Below are positions 13,322-22,471 of a stretch of DNA of 42,577 bases, in pieces. The position numbers were made by a program, and so were the translations under genes. The notes beneath the pieces were generated by a model, which saw nothing but the letters and a program-made list of their open reading frames with translations, made no database searches and was not told the DNA's origin. This DNA comes from Bryobacterales bacterium (GTDB lineage Bacteria; Acidobacteriota; Terriglobia; Bryobacterales; Bryobacteraceae). The stretch covers positions 1-42,577 of the forward strand of contig PLFE01000083.1 in the NCBI GenBank assembly GCA_003136675.1, in the 5' to 3' direction. Each line of letters opens with the position of its first letter. The stretch's first letter is position 1.

Positions 13322-16300
13322 TCAATTCACCGCACGCGCAAATACCTGGCTGGTTCCCACCACGCCTCCATCGCTGTCCTCGAAGACCCACCGAGCGTAA
13401 ACCACGTGCTGGGGCGGCACGGAGAGCGAAACCTGGCATCCGGTGGAGCAGGGCACAGGCACGATTTGGGAGCTCTCGGTGACATCGAAAAAGAATGGCT
13501 CGCCACTCGGCTGGCCGACGGCGCAGACCTCCGCTCGCGAGGTGCAGAAAAGGTTCGCCGGGGCGCCATACTCGCCGTAGCCATATTCCACATACGCGGT
13601 CGCCATGTTCGCAAACATGGGAGGCGTTGCTATGGTTAACGTCTCATACGCGGTCCGGTTGACGGAGTCCGTAGTAGCCGGCGGTAACTCCATCGCGAAG
13701 ATCATATCTCCCACGTCCTGCGCGTAACTAGTCTTGAACATGATCCAGTTTGAGTTGGCCAGCGCATGCGCGTGCCAGAAGGCGTCGGTTTCCCGGATGC
13801 GCGCCAAGCCCTTGCCCAGACTTCGCTGAGACGCGCCGGTGATATCCGTTACCGAGCCGTTCACCTGCATGAGGGAGTTATAAATCATGGCGTTGTCGCC
13901 GATACAGATGTCGTATTCATCCGGCATGGAGGCGGCCTGCGATGGATAGTTGCAAAAGGGATATTGCACGTAGGGCGCATTGACATAGACATCGCCCTGT
14001 TGGGAGCCGGAGACGCATTCATTGGGCACATTGGCCACGCAGTATTTGTACGAGTCCTGCGGATTGCCCGTGATGATGTTGCCTTGCGCGGCGCTGCTGA
14101 CATCCAGCAGTGCTTTACTCCCGCTGAACGCGAAGGTAGGCATCAGCTTGCGGTCCAACTGCGGCACTTGCGCGGCGGAAAACTTCCACAGGGTTCCGCC
14201 CATCGGCGTTGCCGGGTTCGATCCATTGAAAGCGCCGCTACCCGAGAGCGGGCCGCCGTTGAAGGGGCGACCATCGAGGAAGTAAGGACTGTTCTGGGGC
14301 GAAGCCAGCCAGCCGGGGCCAGCCGGATGCGACTGCACTTCATTGCCGTCGGCGATGCCCTGGATACCGTTGAACGCGGGATTGGTTTCCTGCACTTCGG
14401 TCGCGCCCTCGCCCAGGAGCTGCGCCAGGCTGTTGTAGATGCGGCTCTGGTAGCAGATTTCATAGTCCGGGCCGCAACGCGGATCGAGCGAGTAGCTGCT
14501 GACCTGCTGGGCGTTTTGAGAGAAGAAATGCGCCTGGATTCCGTTGGGATCGTTGAGGATGGTCTCACCGTCGGTGTTATATCCGTGCGGATCCGTGCCG
14601 TAGCTCCAATACCATTCGGAAGAACCGTTCACATTGGTGGGATTGGGGTTCGCGTTGCAGGTGGTGTAAAGGTAGGTGTCCGCGCCGCTGGTTCCAAGAA
14701 TGTTGTTGTAAGCCCGCTGGAATGTCCATTCCGTACCGGACGCACCGCCGATAGCAACGAGCCGCATCACTTCAGAGTTCCAGGACGAAGGTCCGATGGA
14801 GAAGAAATCCCCCACCGCGACGTTACCGATGGCGCCGGGCGCGCCGCTTTCAATTTCTCCGTAACAAGCTGACACGGAGGTGGTGCAAGGCGTGGGATTG
14901 TAGGGTTGACCATCCACATTCACCGTGGTGCATTGATCGCCCGTGACGCCCAAGCTGTTCTGCGGACAGGCGGTGGGGCCTCCCGGTCCATTGAGATTGA
15001 CGGAGAAAGCCGTTCCGTCATTCACCATGGATAGATACGGTCCAGCTCCTGCTATCTCGCTGCCCCACGGTCCCCAACCATAAGGGCCGATTGACATCCA
15101 ACCGGGGATATAAAGCGGATCGTTGGACTTTAGCGGGCACCAGCGCGCATTCGGGCGGTTCCAGGAAGGCACCGCGCCGACGACGCACCCCGGCAATCCA
15201 CCTCCCACGCATCCGGCGTTATTCGGCTCGGAGTTGGAGACGGCGTTGGGATCGAACAGGACGGTCCATCCGAGTGTTCCGTAAATGCTGCGCCACAGCC
15301 GGAAGACAAGGAGGCCATTCTCAACGTGCGAGAACAGGATATTGGACGTATACGCAGCGGCGTCGAAAGTGGGATCGAAGGCCGTGATCAGATCAGACAG
15401 CGTGGAGGTCCCAGTAAGATTCGAGAAAACGAGGCACGGCTCATTGGTTGGCGCGGTGGAAGAGTTACAGGCGGCCACGTTGACGGACTCCTGCAGATTG
15501 CCTTGCGCCGAAGGGTTCTCAGCATCGGAGTGATTCCCGAAATACTGCACGCGCTGCGGGTAGTTCCCGCCGCAGTAAAATACATCCGGCTCATTGGGAT
15601 CGAACGGAATGGAATCAAAGTCGCCGCAGGGACCGGTGTAGGGGCTCGAGTAGTTTCCCTGGTTCAGGGCAATTACGTGAGTCTCTCCCGTTGTCCCGTC
15701 GATCCAGAAGATTTGACCGTTTTGTATCATCGAGCAGTTATAGCCCGGGTTCCCAGTCGGACCTACGACCGACCCGGCGCCACATAGGTCATAGGCTCCG
15801 GAGTAATCGAAAAACGGAAAAATTCCGGTTTGATAGTTGGTACTTGCGAACTCTACTGAAACGGTGTCGGGGCTCGCTGTTTGTTTGCGAACCAACACGC
15901 CAAAGTTCATTCCGTTATAGTTGACCGAGGTTCCGTTGGTGGAAGGACACGATCCTTGTATCTGCAGATTCTCGGTGGTGTTGAGCTGCAGGATCGGATA
16001 GTTCACGCCCTGGATCTGAATTACGGAGTTTGTATCCCAGAATGTCGGGAAATAATCACCACCCTGCCATGTTACGGTGGAACTGCCATCGCAAGTCACC
16101 TGACCCTGGCGGATTGCGACTTCAGTCCCGTTTAAAGGCCGCTGCCCGGGAAGCTGCCATAAATCAATTGCTGTCCCCGTGGTTCCGAAAGTGTAGAGCG
16201 ACAGACTGGGAGAAAGCGCCTGCTGGAACTGCTGGCCGTTGGGGTTACAATTCACGCCGTCAATGGTGAGGCATACGACTATATTGCAGTCGGCGCTGCC

Positions 16301-17161
16301 GCTCCCCGGACATGATTGATTGGACGTGGACGCATTTAGTATGACTTGGAACCAGTTCAGGAACAGGTCGTTATCCGTATGATTGCCAACGAAGAAGCTG
16401 ATGTAGTTATCGAAGTTGACATTGTCTTGCGGAAGCAAGAGCAGCGTTCCCGAATCGTTTCCCGTGATTGTCGCAGCCTGGTTCCCATCGGCGCTGCTCA
16501 GCGCGGCAGCGGCGTTCAGCCACGTGGTCGTTCTGACGCTGACAAAGCTCTGATTGGGTACTGGAATGACGCGATCCTGGGGCAGAGACATCCGCCGAAG
16601 AAGGACGCCGGTCTGGGGATCGATAATCTGCTGGGTTCGATCGGTGAAACTTAACGTGGGCCACGCGTAACTTCCGGGATTCAGCGGGTCCACAGGCGGT
16701 GGCTCGGCATAAGTTGAACCAATTGCGACGGTCTCGGTGGTGAATGTGCCTTGCGCCGCGTCCCCCGTTGCGGGGCACGTCAACTGGAAGTAGTAAGTCG
16801 TGCTTGCCTGTAAAGAGCGCGAGTAATAATTTCCGTCAGATGCCAGCTCCGCGTCTCTCTTTCCGATGACAAAATTTCGCAACAAGGTCCCGCCCACCGG
16901 GACTCGGTTATCGAGATCAGACCCTGGAAACAAGACCGAGTTGACATCGTTTACTAAAGGAGTAAGTTTAGCGCTCGGACTTACTTCAATTTGACACGGG
17001 TCCACCGTGGGCGCCGCGTAAGTGACGACCGCTTGAGTATTCGTTGTTCCAGCAACCTCTACACTCAGTCTGAAAGGTCTATCTTTTGCTTGTGCGGTTA
17101 GCGCAGCAACAGCGGCTAGCGCAATAGTGAACAACGTCACGCGAGAAGGCGTGTTTCGCAT
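13322..17161 (-). CDS. Very large secreted protein of unknown function
   Basis: A 1279-residue protein with a signal peptide (TLFTIALAAVAALTAQA, cleavage near residue 25). Residues about 28-150 look like a fibronectin-III-type beta domain (FRLSVEVAGTTNTQAVVTYA, then TTYYFQLTCPATGDAAQGTF). The rest is Asn/Gly/Ser/Tyr-rich, with many Cys pairs (for example CLTIDGVNC, CQVSL) and DPN-type turns, suggesting a large disulfide-bonded beta structure, perhaps a propeller. The C-terminus (VVYARWVFEDSDGGVVGTSQ) is again Ig-like. No lytic or binding motif and no surface anchor (PEP-CTERM, LPXTG) is recognised. It is a single-gene unit and ends against tRNA-Glu on the other strand. An extracellular or surface location is inferred from the signal peptide. 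Confidence 0.85.
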   Translation of the reverse strand: MRNTPSRVTLFTIALAAVAALTAQAKDRPFRLSVEVAGTTNTQAVVTYAAPTVDPCQIEVSPSAKLTPLVNDVNSVLFPGSDLDNRVPVGGTLLRNFVIGKRDAELASDGNYYSRSLQASTTYYFQLTCPATGDAAQGTFTTETVAIGSTYAEPPPVDPLNPGSYAWPTLSFTDRTQQIIDPQTGVLLRRMSLPQDRVIPVPNQSFVSVRTTTWLNAAAALSSADGNQAATITGNDSGTLLLLPQDNVNFDNYISFFVGNHTDNDLFLNWFQVILNASTSNQSCPGSGSADCNIVVCLTIDGVNCNPNGQQFQQALSPSLSLYTFGTTGTAIDLWQLPGQRPLNGTEVAIRQGQVTCDGSSTVTWQGGDYFPTFWDTNSVIQIQGVNYPILQLNTTENLQIQGSCPSTNGTSVNYNGMNFGVLVRKQTASPDTVSVEFASTNYQTGIFPFFDYSGAYDLCGAGSVVGPTGNPGYNCSMIQNGQIFWIDGTTGETHVIALNQGNYSSPYTGPCGDFDSIPFDPNEPDVFYCGGNYPQRVQYFGNHSDAENPSAQGNLQESVNVAACNSSTAPTNEPCLVFSNLTGTSTLSDLITAFDPTFDAAAYTSNILFSHVENGLLVFRLWRSIYGTLGWTVLFDPNAVSNSEPNNAGCVGGGLPGCVVGAVPSWNRPNARWCPLKSNDPLYIPGWMSIGPYGWGPWGSEIAGAGPYLSMVNDGTAFSVNLNGPGGPTACPQNSLGVTGDQCTTVNVDGQPYNPTPCTTSVSACYGEIESGAPGAIGNVAVGDFFSIGPSSWNSEVMRLVAIGGASGTEWTFQRAYNNILGTSGADTYLYTTCNANPNPTNVNGSSEWYWSYGTDPHGYNTDGETILNDPNGIQAHFFSQNAQQVSSYSLDPRCGPDYEICYQSRIYNSLAQLLGEGATEVQETNPAFNGIQGIADGNEVQSHPAGPGWLASPQNSPYFLDGRPFNGGPLSGSGAFNGSNPATPMGGTLWKFSAAQVPQLDRKLMPTFAFSGSKALLDVSSAAQGNIITGNPQDSYKYCVANVPNECVSGSQQGDVYVNAPYVQYPFCNYPSQAASMPDEYDICIGDNAMIYNSLMQVNGSVTDITGASQRSLGKGLARIRETDAFWHAHALANSNWIMFKTSYAQDVGDMIFAMELPPATTDSVNRTAYETLTIATPPMFANMATAYVEYGYGEYGAPANLFCTSRAEVCAVGQPSGEPFFFDVTESSQIVPVPCSTGCQVSLSVPPQHVVYARWVFEDSDGGVVGTSQVFARAVN

Positions 17162-17255
17162 CCGTGGAGTTAGTTCTATTGCCCTGCGAAAATCGTATCA
17201 CGCAGAGACCACAAGTCCCGTCAATGAAAGTCTGTATTTGAGGCGGGGAATTTCC

Positions 17256-19121
17256 TTAGAGAATGGTCCGCTGGTCACCGCGCCGGAGCGTCATTCGCTC
17301 GCGATCGCAGTACTCTAATAACGGCACAGCATACTTTCTGGAGACTCCAGTCCAACCCTTAAATTCGGCGACGCTAAATGGAGAGTGGCGCTTCTCAGAA
17401 AGTATTTCTCTAATTTTTGAAATCGCTTTTGAATGGAGTATCAGGCTCTCGTTGATTCGAACAAGAAGTCGTTCTTTTAGAAGCATCTGGAGAATGGTTC
17501 GAGCCCGCGTGAGATCCACACCGGACTGGGCCAGGACTTCGGTTACCGACGGCGCTTCGAGTCCACCGACTTCGAATTGCGACAGGATGGCGGCGCGCGC
17601 GCCATCTTCCTCGGCGTTCAGGGCGACGTGGTGAGAGTTAAGCCGGACGGTTTCCGCGTCGATGGCGATCTCCCGGGCTTGTTTGAGGAGAGCATCGAAC
17701 ACGGCGGGCGGTGCGAAGGGCAGGACTTTGGATCTAAGGTCGGCTTTAGAAATCCCGACCGCGAGGGGCGTCGCGGAATGGTACTCCCGTACTGCCCGCA
17801 CCAACTCCGCGGTCTTGTGGAGGCACCATTCGCGGGAAACGATCCACGGTTCCGGCTCGATCACGACAGTGGTTGCCGCAGGCGCCGCGCTGACCACCGC
17901 TTTCGCTCGTATCCCCAGGCGAGCGCCGAGTTGACGGGCGCTGATGGGAACGGCGGATTCGCCCGCAAGGAGCGACACCTTCGCCGCCAGATCTGACCCG
18001 GCGAGCACTTCAATTCGGCGGGTCGCGCTCGCCACGCTCCGGGTGCGCGGCGGATCGATGTCGATCACAGTGCCGCCACCGATGGTCACCACCGGGGAGA
18101 ATTGGCGCAGAATAAAACGGTCACCGGGCGCAAGAACCATGGGGCGCGCGAACCGTATCCTCGCCCAAGCGGAGCCACCGGGTTCGAGACTAGCGCCCTC
18201 GACCAGGCGCACTTCCGCCGGAGACTCCGCGGTTCCAGAGTGAAAATGCGCCGGGGCGCGGTGCTTTAACGCCTTGGCTGATCGCACCAGAGTCAAAGAG
18301 GCGTCGATCTGGCGGACGGATTGGAACAGACCTGGTTCCGCCAGCACCATGCCGCGATGTATCCGGGTATGCTCGATTCCCGCCAGGTTTAGGGCGGTCC
18401 GAGCACCGGCCGCAGCGCGATGGTTTTTGGCCCCATACGTCTGGATGCCCCGGAGGCGCAACGTGCGCCCCACCGGCAACAGTTCCAATTCGTCCTCGAC
18501 CGCGACAGACCCGGAAATCAGAGTTCCGGTGACCACGGTGCCGAAGCCCTGCACCGTGAAAGAACGGTCGACCGGTAGCCGCATCGGGCCATGCGCATCT
18601 CGTTCGAGAACACGGCTGGCCGCTTGTTCCAAGGCTTCGCGCAGGGCGTCCAGGCCGGCGCCGGTTACGGAACTCACCGGCACAACAGCGGCGGTTTCGA
18701 GAAACGATCCAGCTACGAATTCTTCCACCTCGAGCTTCACGAGATCGAGGATGTCGGGATCCACCAGATCGCTCTTGGTGAGAACGACTACGCCCTGTTG
18801 GATTTGCAGCAGGGTACAAATGTCGAAATGTTCCCGTGTCTGCGGCTTGATCGATTCGTCGGCGGCGACGACGAACAGCACCACGTCGATGCCGCCGATA
18901 CCCGCCAGCATGTTGCGCACGAAACGTTCGTGACCCGGCACATCGACAAAGCCCACCCGGAGATCACTCGTCAATTGCAGGTGCGCGAAACCCAGATCGA
19001 TGGTGATTCCGCGCCGTTTCTCCTCGGCCAGGCGATCGGCGTCGATTCCGGTCAAGGCTTTCACGAGCGAAGTCTTGCCGTGGTCGATGTGTCCCGCGGT
19101 TCCGACGATAATGTTCTTCAT
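17256..19121 (-). CDS. selB: Selenocysteine-specific elongation factor SelB
   Basis: A 621-residue GTPase, close to the 614 of E. coli SelB. It delivers Sec-tRNA(Sec) to the ribosome at UGA codons followed by a SECIS element. Visible motifs are G1 GHIDHGKT (10-17), the switch-I segment [10 protein letters not shown] (36-45), G3 DVPGH (60-64) and G4 TKSD (115-118). Domains II-III follow, and a C-terminal winged-helix region (about 380-621) ends with the family-typical [15 protein letters not shown] segment that contacts the SECIS hairpin. ATG 19119-19121 lies only 23 nt from the divergent glycosyltransferase start. selA, selD and the tRNA-Sec gene are not in the window, nor did I find a UGA-containing selenoprotein here. 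Confidence 0.96.
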   Translation of the reverse strand: MKNIIVGTAGHIDHGKTSLVKALTGIDADRLAEEKRRGITIDLGFAHLQLTSDLRVGFVDVPGHERFVRNMLAGIGGIDVVLFVVAADESIKPQTREHFDICTLLQIQQGVVVLTKSDLVDPDILDLVKLEVEEFVAGSFLETAAVVPVSSVTGAGLDALREALEQAASRVLERDAHGPMRLPVDRSFTVQGFGTVVTGTLISGSVAVEDELELLPVGRTLRLRGIQTYGAKNHRAAAGARTALNLAGIEHTRIHRGMVLAEPGLFQSVRQIDASLTLVRSAKALKHRAPAHFHSGTAESPAEVRLVEGASLEPGGSAWARIRFARPMVLAPGDRFILRQFSPVVTIGGGTVIDIDPPRTRSVASATRRIEVLAGSDLAAKVSLLAGESAVPISARQLGARLGIRAKAVVSAAPAATTVVIEPEPWIVSREWCLHKTAELVRAVREYHSATPLAVGISKADLRSKVLPFAPPAVFDALLKQAREIAIDAETVRLNSHHVALNAEEDGARAAILSQFEVGGLEAPSVTEVLAQSGVDLTRARTILQMLLKERLLVRINESLILHSKAISKIREILSEKRHSPFSVAEFKGWTGVSRKYAVPLLEYCDRERMTLRRGDQRTIL

Positions 19122-19144
19122 GGGCCCGCTTTCATCCTAACCGC

Positions 19145-20161
19145 ATGATTTTGCCGGTGCTCACGGTCTTGCTGGCAGTTCTGGTTTCAGGGGCAGTATT
19201 ACATTGCGTGCTCGCGGTGATTGCCTCGGCGGCGTATCGCAGGAGGCGTCCAGAGCCATCGCGCGACATGCCGTTCCTGTCGGTTTTGAAGCCTCTGGCT
19301 GGAGACGAAGAAGGGCTTCGCGAAGACTTGCGCTGCATTTTCGAGCAGGAATACCCGGAATTCGAAGTGCTTCTCTCCGTTGCCGATGGTGCGGATCCGG
19401 CTTTGGCGGTCGGTCGCGAGGTTTCGTCGAAGTATCCCGAAACACATTCCAAGGTGGCGGCCGGCAACCTTCGCGCAATGGCCGCAGAGGCCCGCTATGA
19501 CGTTCTGGTGATGATCGATCGGGACGTGCGCGCGAGGCCCGATCTTCTCCGGGTGATCGCGTCGGAAATGGCCAATCTATCAGTACAGGCAGTTACTTGT
19601 CCTTACCGAGCGAGCGCCGGGCTTTCCCTCTGGAGCGCCCTCGAAGCGGTCGGACTCAACACCGACTTTCTCTCCCGCGTTCTTGTGGCCCAAATGCGTG
19701 GATCGATGGACTTTGCGATTGGAGCTGCGCTCGCGATCCGTCGCGAGGCGCTTGATGCAACCGGCGGTTTCGGTGAAGATTTTGAAATCGACTTTCGCGT
19801 TGGTAAACTCCGCGGCCGCGTGTTGCTCTCGAGCTTTATCGTTGAGCGCGTTTTGGGGGCGCAGCCGTTCCGGGCAAATATTGCACACCGGTTCCGTTCA
19901 GCGCGGGTCAGGCGGAGGGCGCGGCCCCGGCGATATCCGGCGGAAATCTTCGGCAATCCGATCCTGCTCGCCGCCTTGCTGCTGCTGGTTGCTCCCGCGT
20001 GCTGGCCGCTGTTCGCGCTCGGGGTGATCGCGCGGTTCTGGGTGGCGTATGCGACGGCCGAGAAGGTTCTGCATGATCCGCTGACGCGCGACCTTTGGTA
20101 TCTGATTCCCGTGCAGGATGTTCTGAGCTTCGTAGTGTGGGTTGGTGGATTTCTTGGGTAG
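19145..20161 (+). CDS. Ceramide-glucosyltransferase/HpnI-like family 2 glycosyltransferase
   Basis: A 338-residue membrane glycosyltransferase. An N-terminal anchor helix (about 2-28) is followed by a GT-A domain with FLSVLKPLAGDEEGL, the DRDVRA acid cluster (about 120), the TCPYRASAG segment and the FAIGAALAIRREALDATGGF block typical of HpnI/ceramide glucosyltransferases. Two C-terminal helices then lead to DLWYLIPVQDVLSFVVWVGG. The acidic LADDY-type motif expected after GGF reads EDFEIDFRVG, so one catalytic position may be altered. The C-terminal WRG-type tail of most relatives is missing. The sugar and lipid acceptor are unknown. It starts 23 nt from selB in the opposite direction and is followed 24 nt on by the GNAT fusion gene. 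Confidence 0.85.
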   Translation: MILPVLTVLLAVLVSGAVLHCVLAVIASAAYRRRRPEPSRDMPFLSVLKPLAGDEEGLREDLRCIFEQEYPEFEVLLSVADGADPALAVGREVSSKYPETHSKVAAGNLRAMAAEARYDVLVMIDRDVRARPDLLRVIASEMANLSVQAVTCPYRASAGLSLWSALEAVGLNTDFLSRVLVAQMRGSMDFAIGAALAIRREALDATGGFGEDFEIDFRVGKLRGRVLLSSFIVERVLGAQPFRANIAHRFRSARVRRRARPRRYPAEIFGNPILLAALLLLVAPACWPLFALGVIARFWVAYATAEKVLHDPLTRDLWYLIPVQDVLSFVVWVGGFLG

Positions 20162-20185
20162 CATATACTCTGTGGAAGTTTCGGC

Positions 20186-21376
20186 ATGCTACACCCTGCA
20201 CCAGACCGCCTTGTGGTACGCGAAGTTCACCAAGAGGACGCCGAGGCCGTGGCCCGGTTGAGCGGGGAGCTCGGCTACTCCGCGACGCCGGATTTGATGA
20301 AACAAAGGATCGCGTCTCTGCAGAGCTTGACGGATCGGATTGTCTACGTCGCTTGCGTCGCTGAAGAGGTAGTTGGCTGGATCGAGGTCGACGCAACGAG
20401 CAACCTGGCATCGGGACCACGGGCCGAAATCTCGGGACTCGTTGTATCGAGCTCGTTGCGAAGTCGCGGGATTGGGCGTTTGCTGGTTGCCCGGGCGGAA
20501 CAATGGGCCGCCGAGCGGAGACTGGGAACGATGCTTGTGCGCTCGCGCGAATCCCGCGAAGCCGCGCACCGGTTTTATCTGAGGGAAGGATATTTGCGGA
20601 CAAAGACTTCAGCGGTGTTCGCAAAGGCGCTGGTTCTCCTGTTGACTCTAACGGCCGGCATCTCGCTCGGCCAATCGCATACCGTTGAGATCAAGTTTCC
20701 GGCCAGCGTCGATTCCGAGCGTGTTTTCCTCCGCTACGTATTGTCCGGAGCACCGCTGGGGAATTGGGTGCAACCGAGACCTGGTGTATCTTCTTACCTC
20801 ATCAGCACAATGGTTGAAGGCCGCCGAGCGGCGGGAATTAGAGCGCTGATTTATGCGCCCGGCTGTGCGATCCAAACGCTCGATGTTCCGCTCGATAGCC
20901 TGCACAACGACGAATACGAATTTCTCTGCGTGCCGGTGGGAAACATTTCGATCACCGGCAAAGTGATTCGTGCGGACCGGCTTTATGGACGCCACGTTCG
21001 GCTGCGGGCGCGAATCATTGTCCGATGGGCGCCCGATGACGTCGTGGCGCCGATTCCTGTGGGGGACGCGGTGTACCTCGCTGAGGACGGCCGTTTTTGC
21101 CTGACGATTCCGGACTTCGCGCGCGATCCCCTGGCTGGCGCGCCCGCTCACCCTGGAGAACTCCAGATTTGGGCCGAGGATCCGGCCAGCGGGGATATGG
21201 TAGCCCAATTGGTTCCCTCTGAATCCAGTGAACTGAAGACAAGGCTCGGACTCAAGCTCCTGAGCGAGTATCCCTCAGAAATCGTCTTCACGCCTTGCGC
21301 AGCGCAGCTCACTCAGACGCACGACCGGGAAGGATTCGCAGTCCGACCGGACAGGGACGACGCCTGCGACCGGTGA
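20186..21376 (+). CDS. GNAT acetyltransferase fused to a signal-like helix and an unknown domain
   Basis: A 396-residue protein. Residues 1-147 form a complete GNAT domain: VREVHQEDAEAVARLSGELG, central strands AEISGLVVSS, acetyl-CoA loop R92-SRGIG97, and the usual end HRFYLREGY...KTSAVFAKAL. Free-standing relatives stop there. Here the frame runs on into ALVLLLTLTAGISLGQ (148-163), which looks like a signal peptide, and then about 230 residues of beta-rich sequence (HTVEIKFPAS, GNISITGKVIRADRLYGRHV) resembling an exported carboxypeptidase-regulatory/Ig-like domain. Either two genes were fused by loss of a stop, or this is a real membrane-anchored two-domain protein. The substrate is unknown. 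Confidence 0.8.
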   Translation: MLHPAPDRLVVREVHQEDAEAVARLSGELGYSATPDLMKQRIASLQSLTDRIVYVACVAEEVVGWIEVDATSNLASGPRAEISGLVVSSSLRSRGIGRLLVARAEQWAAERRLGTMLVRSRESREAAHRFYLREGYLRTKTSAVFAKALVLLLTLTAGISLGQSHTVEIKFPASVDSERVFLRYVLSGAPLGNWVQPRPGVSSYLISTMVEGRRAAGIRALIYAPGCAIQTLDVPLDSLHNDEYEFLCVPVGNISITGKVIRADRLYGRHVRLRARIIVRWAPDDVVAPIPVGDAVYLAEDGRFCLTIPDFARDPLAGAPAHPGELQIWAEDPASGDMVAQLVPSESSELKTRLGLKLLSEYPSEIVFTPCAAQLTQTHDREGFAVRPDRDDACDR

Positions 21377-21406
21377 GCACCGTAGGATAATCGAGATGCT
21401 TCCGCT

Positions 21407-22471
21407 ATGGATCGACGCACGTTTTCAAAACTGGCCGGACTTCCGCTAGCCTTCGCTCCGTCCGCCCCTGCGGCCGTAACGGGTAAGATCACGCTCGGCA
21501 CGCAGCATGTGTCGGATGACGCAACGCTTCGCGTGCTGGCCGCTTTGGGAGTGAATCATATCTGCAGTGATGTGCCTTCGCGGGCGCTGGACGAGCACTG
21601 GTCGGTCGCGGGACTGACTCGGCTTCGCGAGCGCGTGGAGTCATTCGGGATCAAGCTGGAGGCGGTTCCGCTGCCGATGAGTTCTCTCTACATCACCAAG
21701 GCGGAGAACCCTGAGATTCTGTTGGGCAAGAGCCCGGAGCGCGACCGGGAGATCGAAAATATCTGCACGATGATCCGCAACTGCGCCCAAGCGGGCATTC
21801 CGATGGTGAAGTACAACATGACGATTCTGGGCGTGGTGCGCTCGGCTTCGACACCGGGCCGCGGCGGCGCGACTTACAGCACCTTTCACTTTCGCGAAGC
21901 CGAGCAGGTTCCGCCACTTACCGAAGCGGGCGCGGTTTCGGCGGATGAAATGTGGGCACGGATCACTTACTTTCTGCAACGAGTGGTTCCCGTGGCGGCG
22001 GAAACCAGGGTGCGGATGGCTTGTCATCCGCATGACCCGGCCATGCCGGAGCTGGAAGGATTTCGAGGCGTCCATCGCGTGCTGGGCAGCGTGGCGGGCT
22101 TGAAGCGCTTTATTGAAATCGAAGCCAGTCCGTGGCATGGCTTGAACTTCTGCCAGGGTACGGTGACTGAAATGTTGAAAGATCCGAATCGCGAGATTCA
22201 TGATGTGATCCGTTATTTTGGTTCCCGCAAGAAGATTTTCAACGTGCATTTCCGGAACATCCATGGCGGGTTTCTGGACTTTCAGGAGACGTTTCCGGAC
22301 GCGGGTGATGTAGACATGCTGGCGGCGCTGCGGACTTACAAAGAAGTGGGATACGAAGGGATGCTGATGCCGGATCACGTTCCGGTGATTGCCGGCGACT
22401 CCGGAGGAAAGCAGGCATTTGCGTTCGCTTACGGGTATATCCGCGGTTTGCTGCAATCCGTTCAAGGCTAA
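21407..22471 (+). CDS. uxuA: Mannonate dehydratase-family protein with a Tat-like signal
   Basis: A 354-residue TIM-barrel protein matching mannonate dehydratase (D-mannonate to 2-keto-3-deoxygluconate, hexuronate degradation). Metal and substrate motifs are present: CHPHDP (206-211), GLNFCQGT (245-252), VHFRNI (280-285) and MPDHVP (321-326). Unlike cytoplasmic UxuA it begins [22 protein letters not shown], a twin-arginine-type leader, so it may be exported; many barrel enzymes in acidobacteria and planctomycetes carry such leaders. The stop is directly followed by the GTG of an MFS transporter, which supports a shared sugar-acid pathway. A related sugar isomerase or epimerase cannot be excluded, but the four motifs fit UxuA best. 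Confidence 0.85.
   Translation: MDRRTFSKLAGLPLAFAPSAPAAVTGKITLGTQHVSDDATLRVLAALGVNHICSDVPSRALDEHWSVAGLTRLRERVESFGIKLEAVPLPMSSLYITKAENPEILLGKSPERDREIENICTMIRNCAQAGIPMVKYNMTILGVVRSASTPGRGGATYSTFHFREAEQVPPLTEAGAVSADEMWARITYFLQRVVPVAAETRVRMACHPHDPAMPELEGFRGVHRVLGSVAGLKRFIEIEASPWHGLNFCQGTVTEMLKDPNREIHDVIRYFGSRKKIFNVHFRNIHGGFLDFQETFPDAGDVDMLAALRTYKEVGYEGMLMPDHVPVIAGDSGGKQAFAFAYGYIRGLLQSVQG

Noticed and set aside
13766..14872. Long plus-strand ORF (368 codons) opposite the 1279-residue gene
   Set aside because: It is a mirror frame of a GC-rich coding region. Its translation is Arg/Ala/Val-rich without domain or signal features, while the minus strand has a signal peptide and coherent beta-rich sequence.
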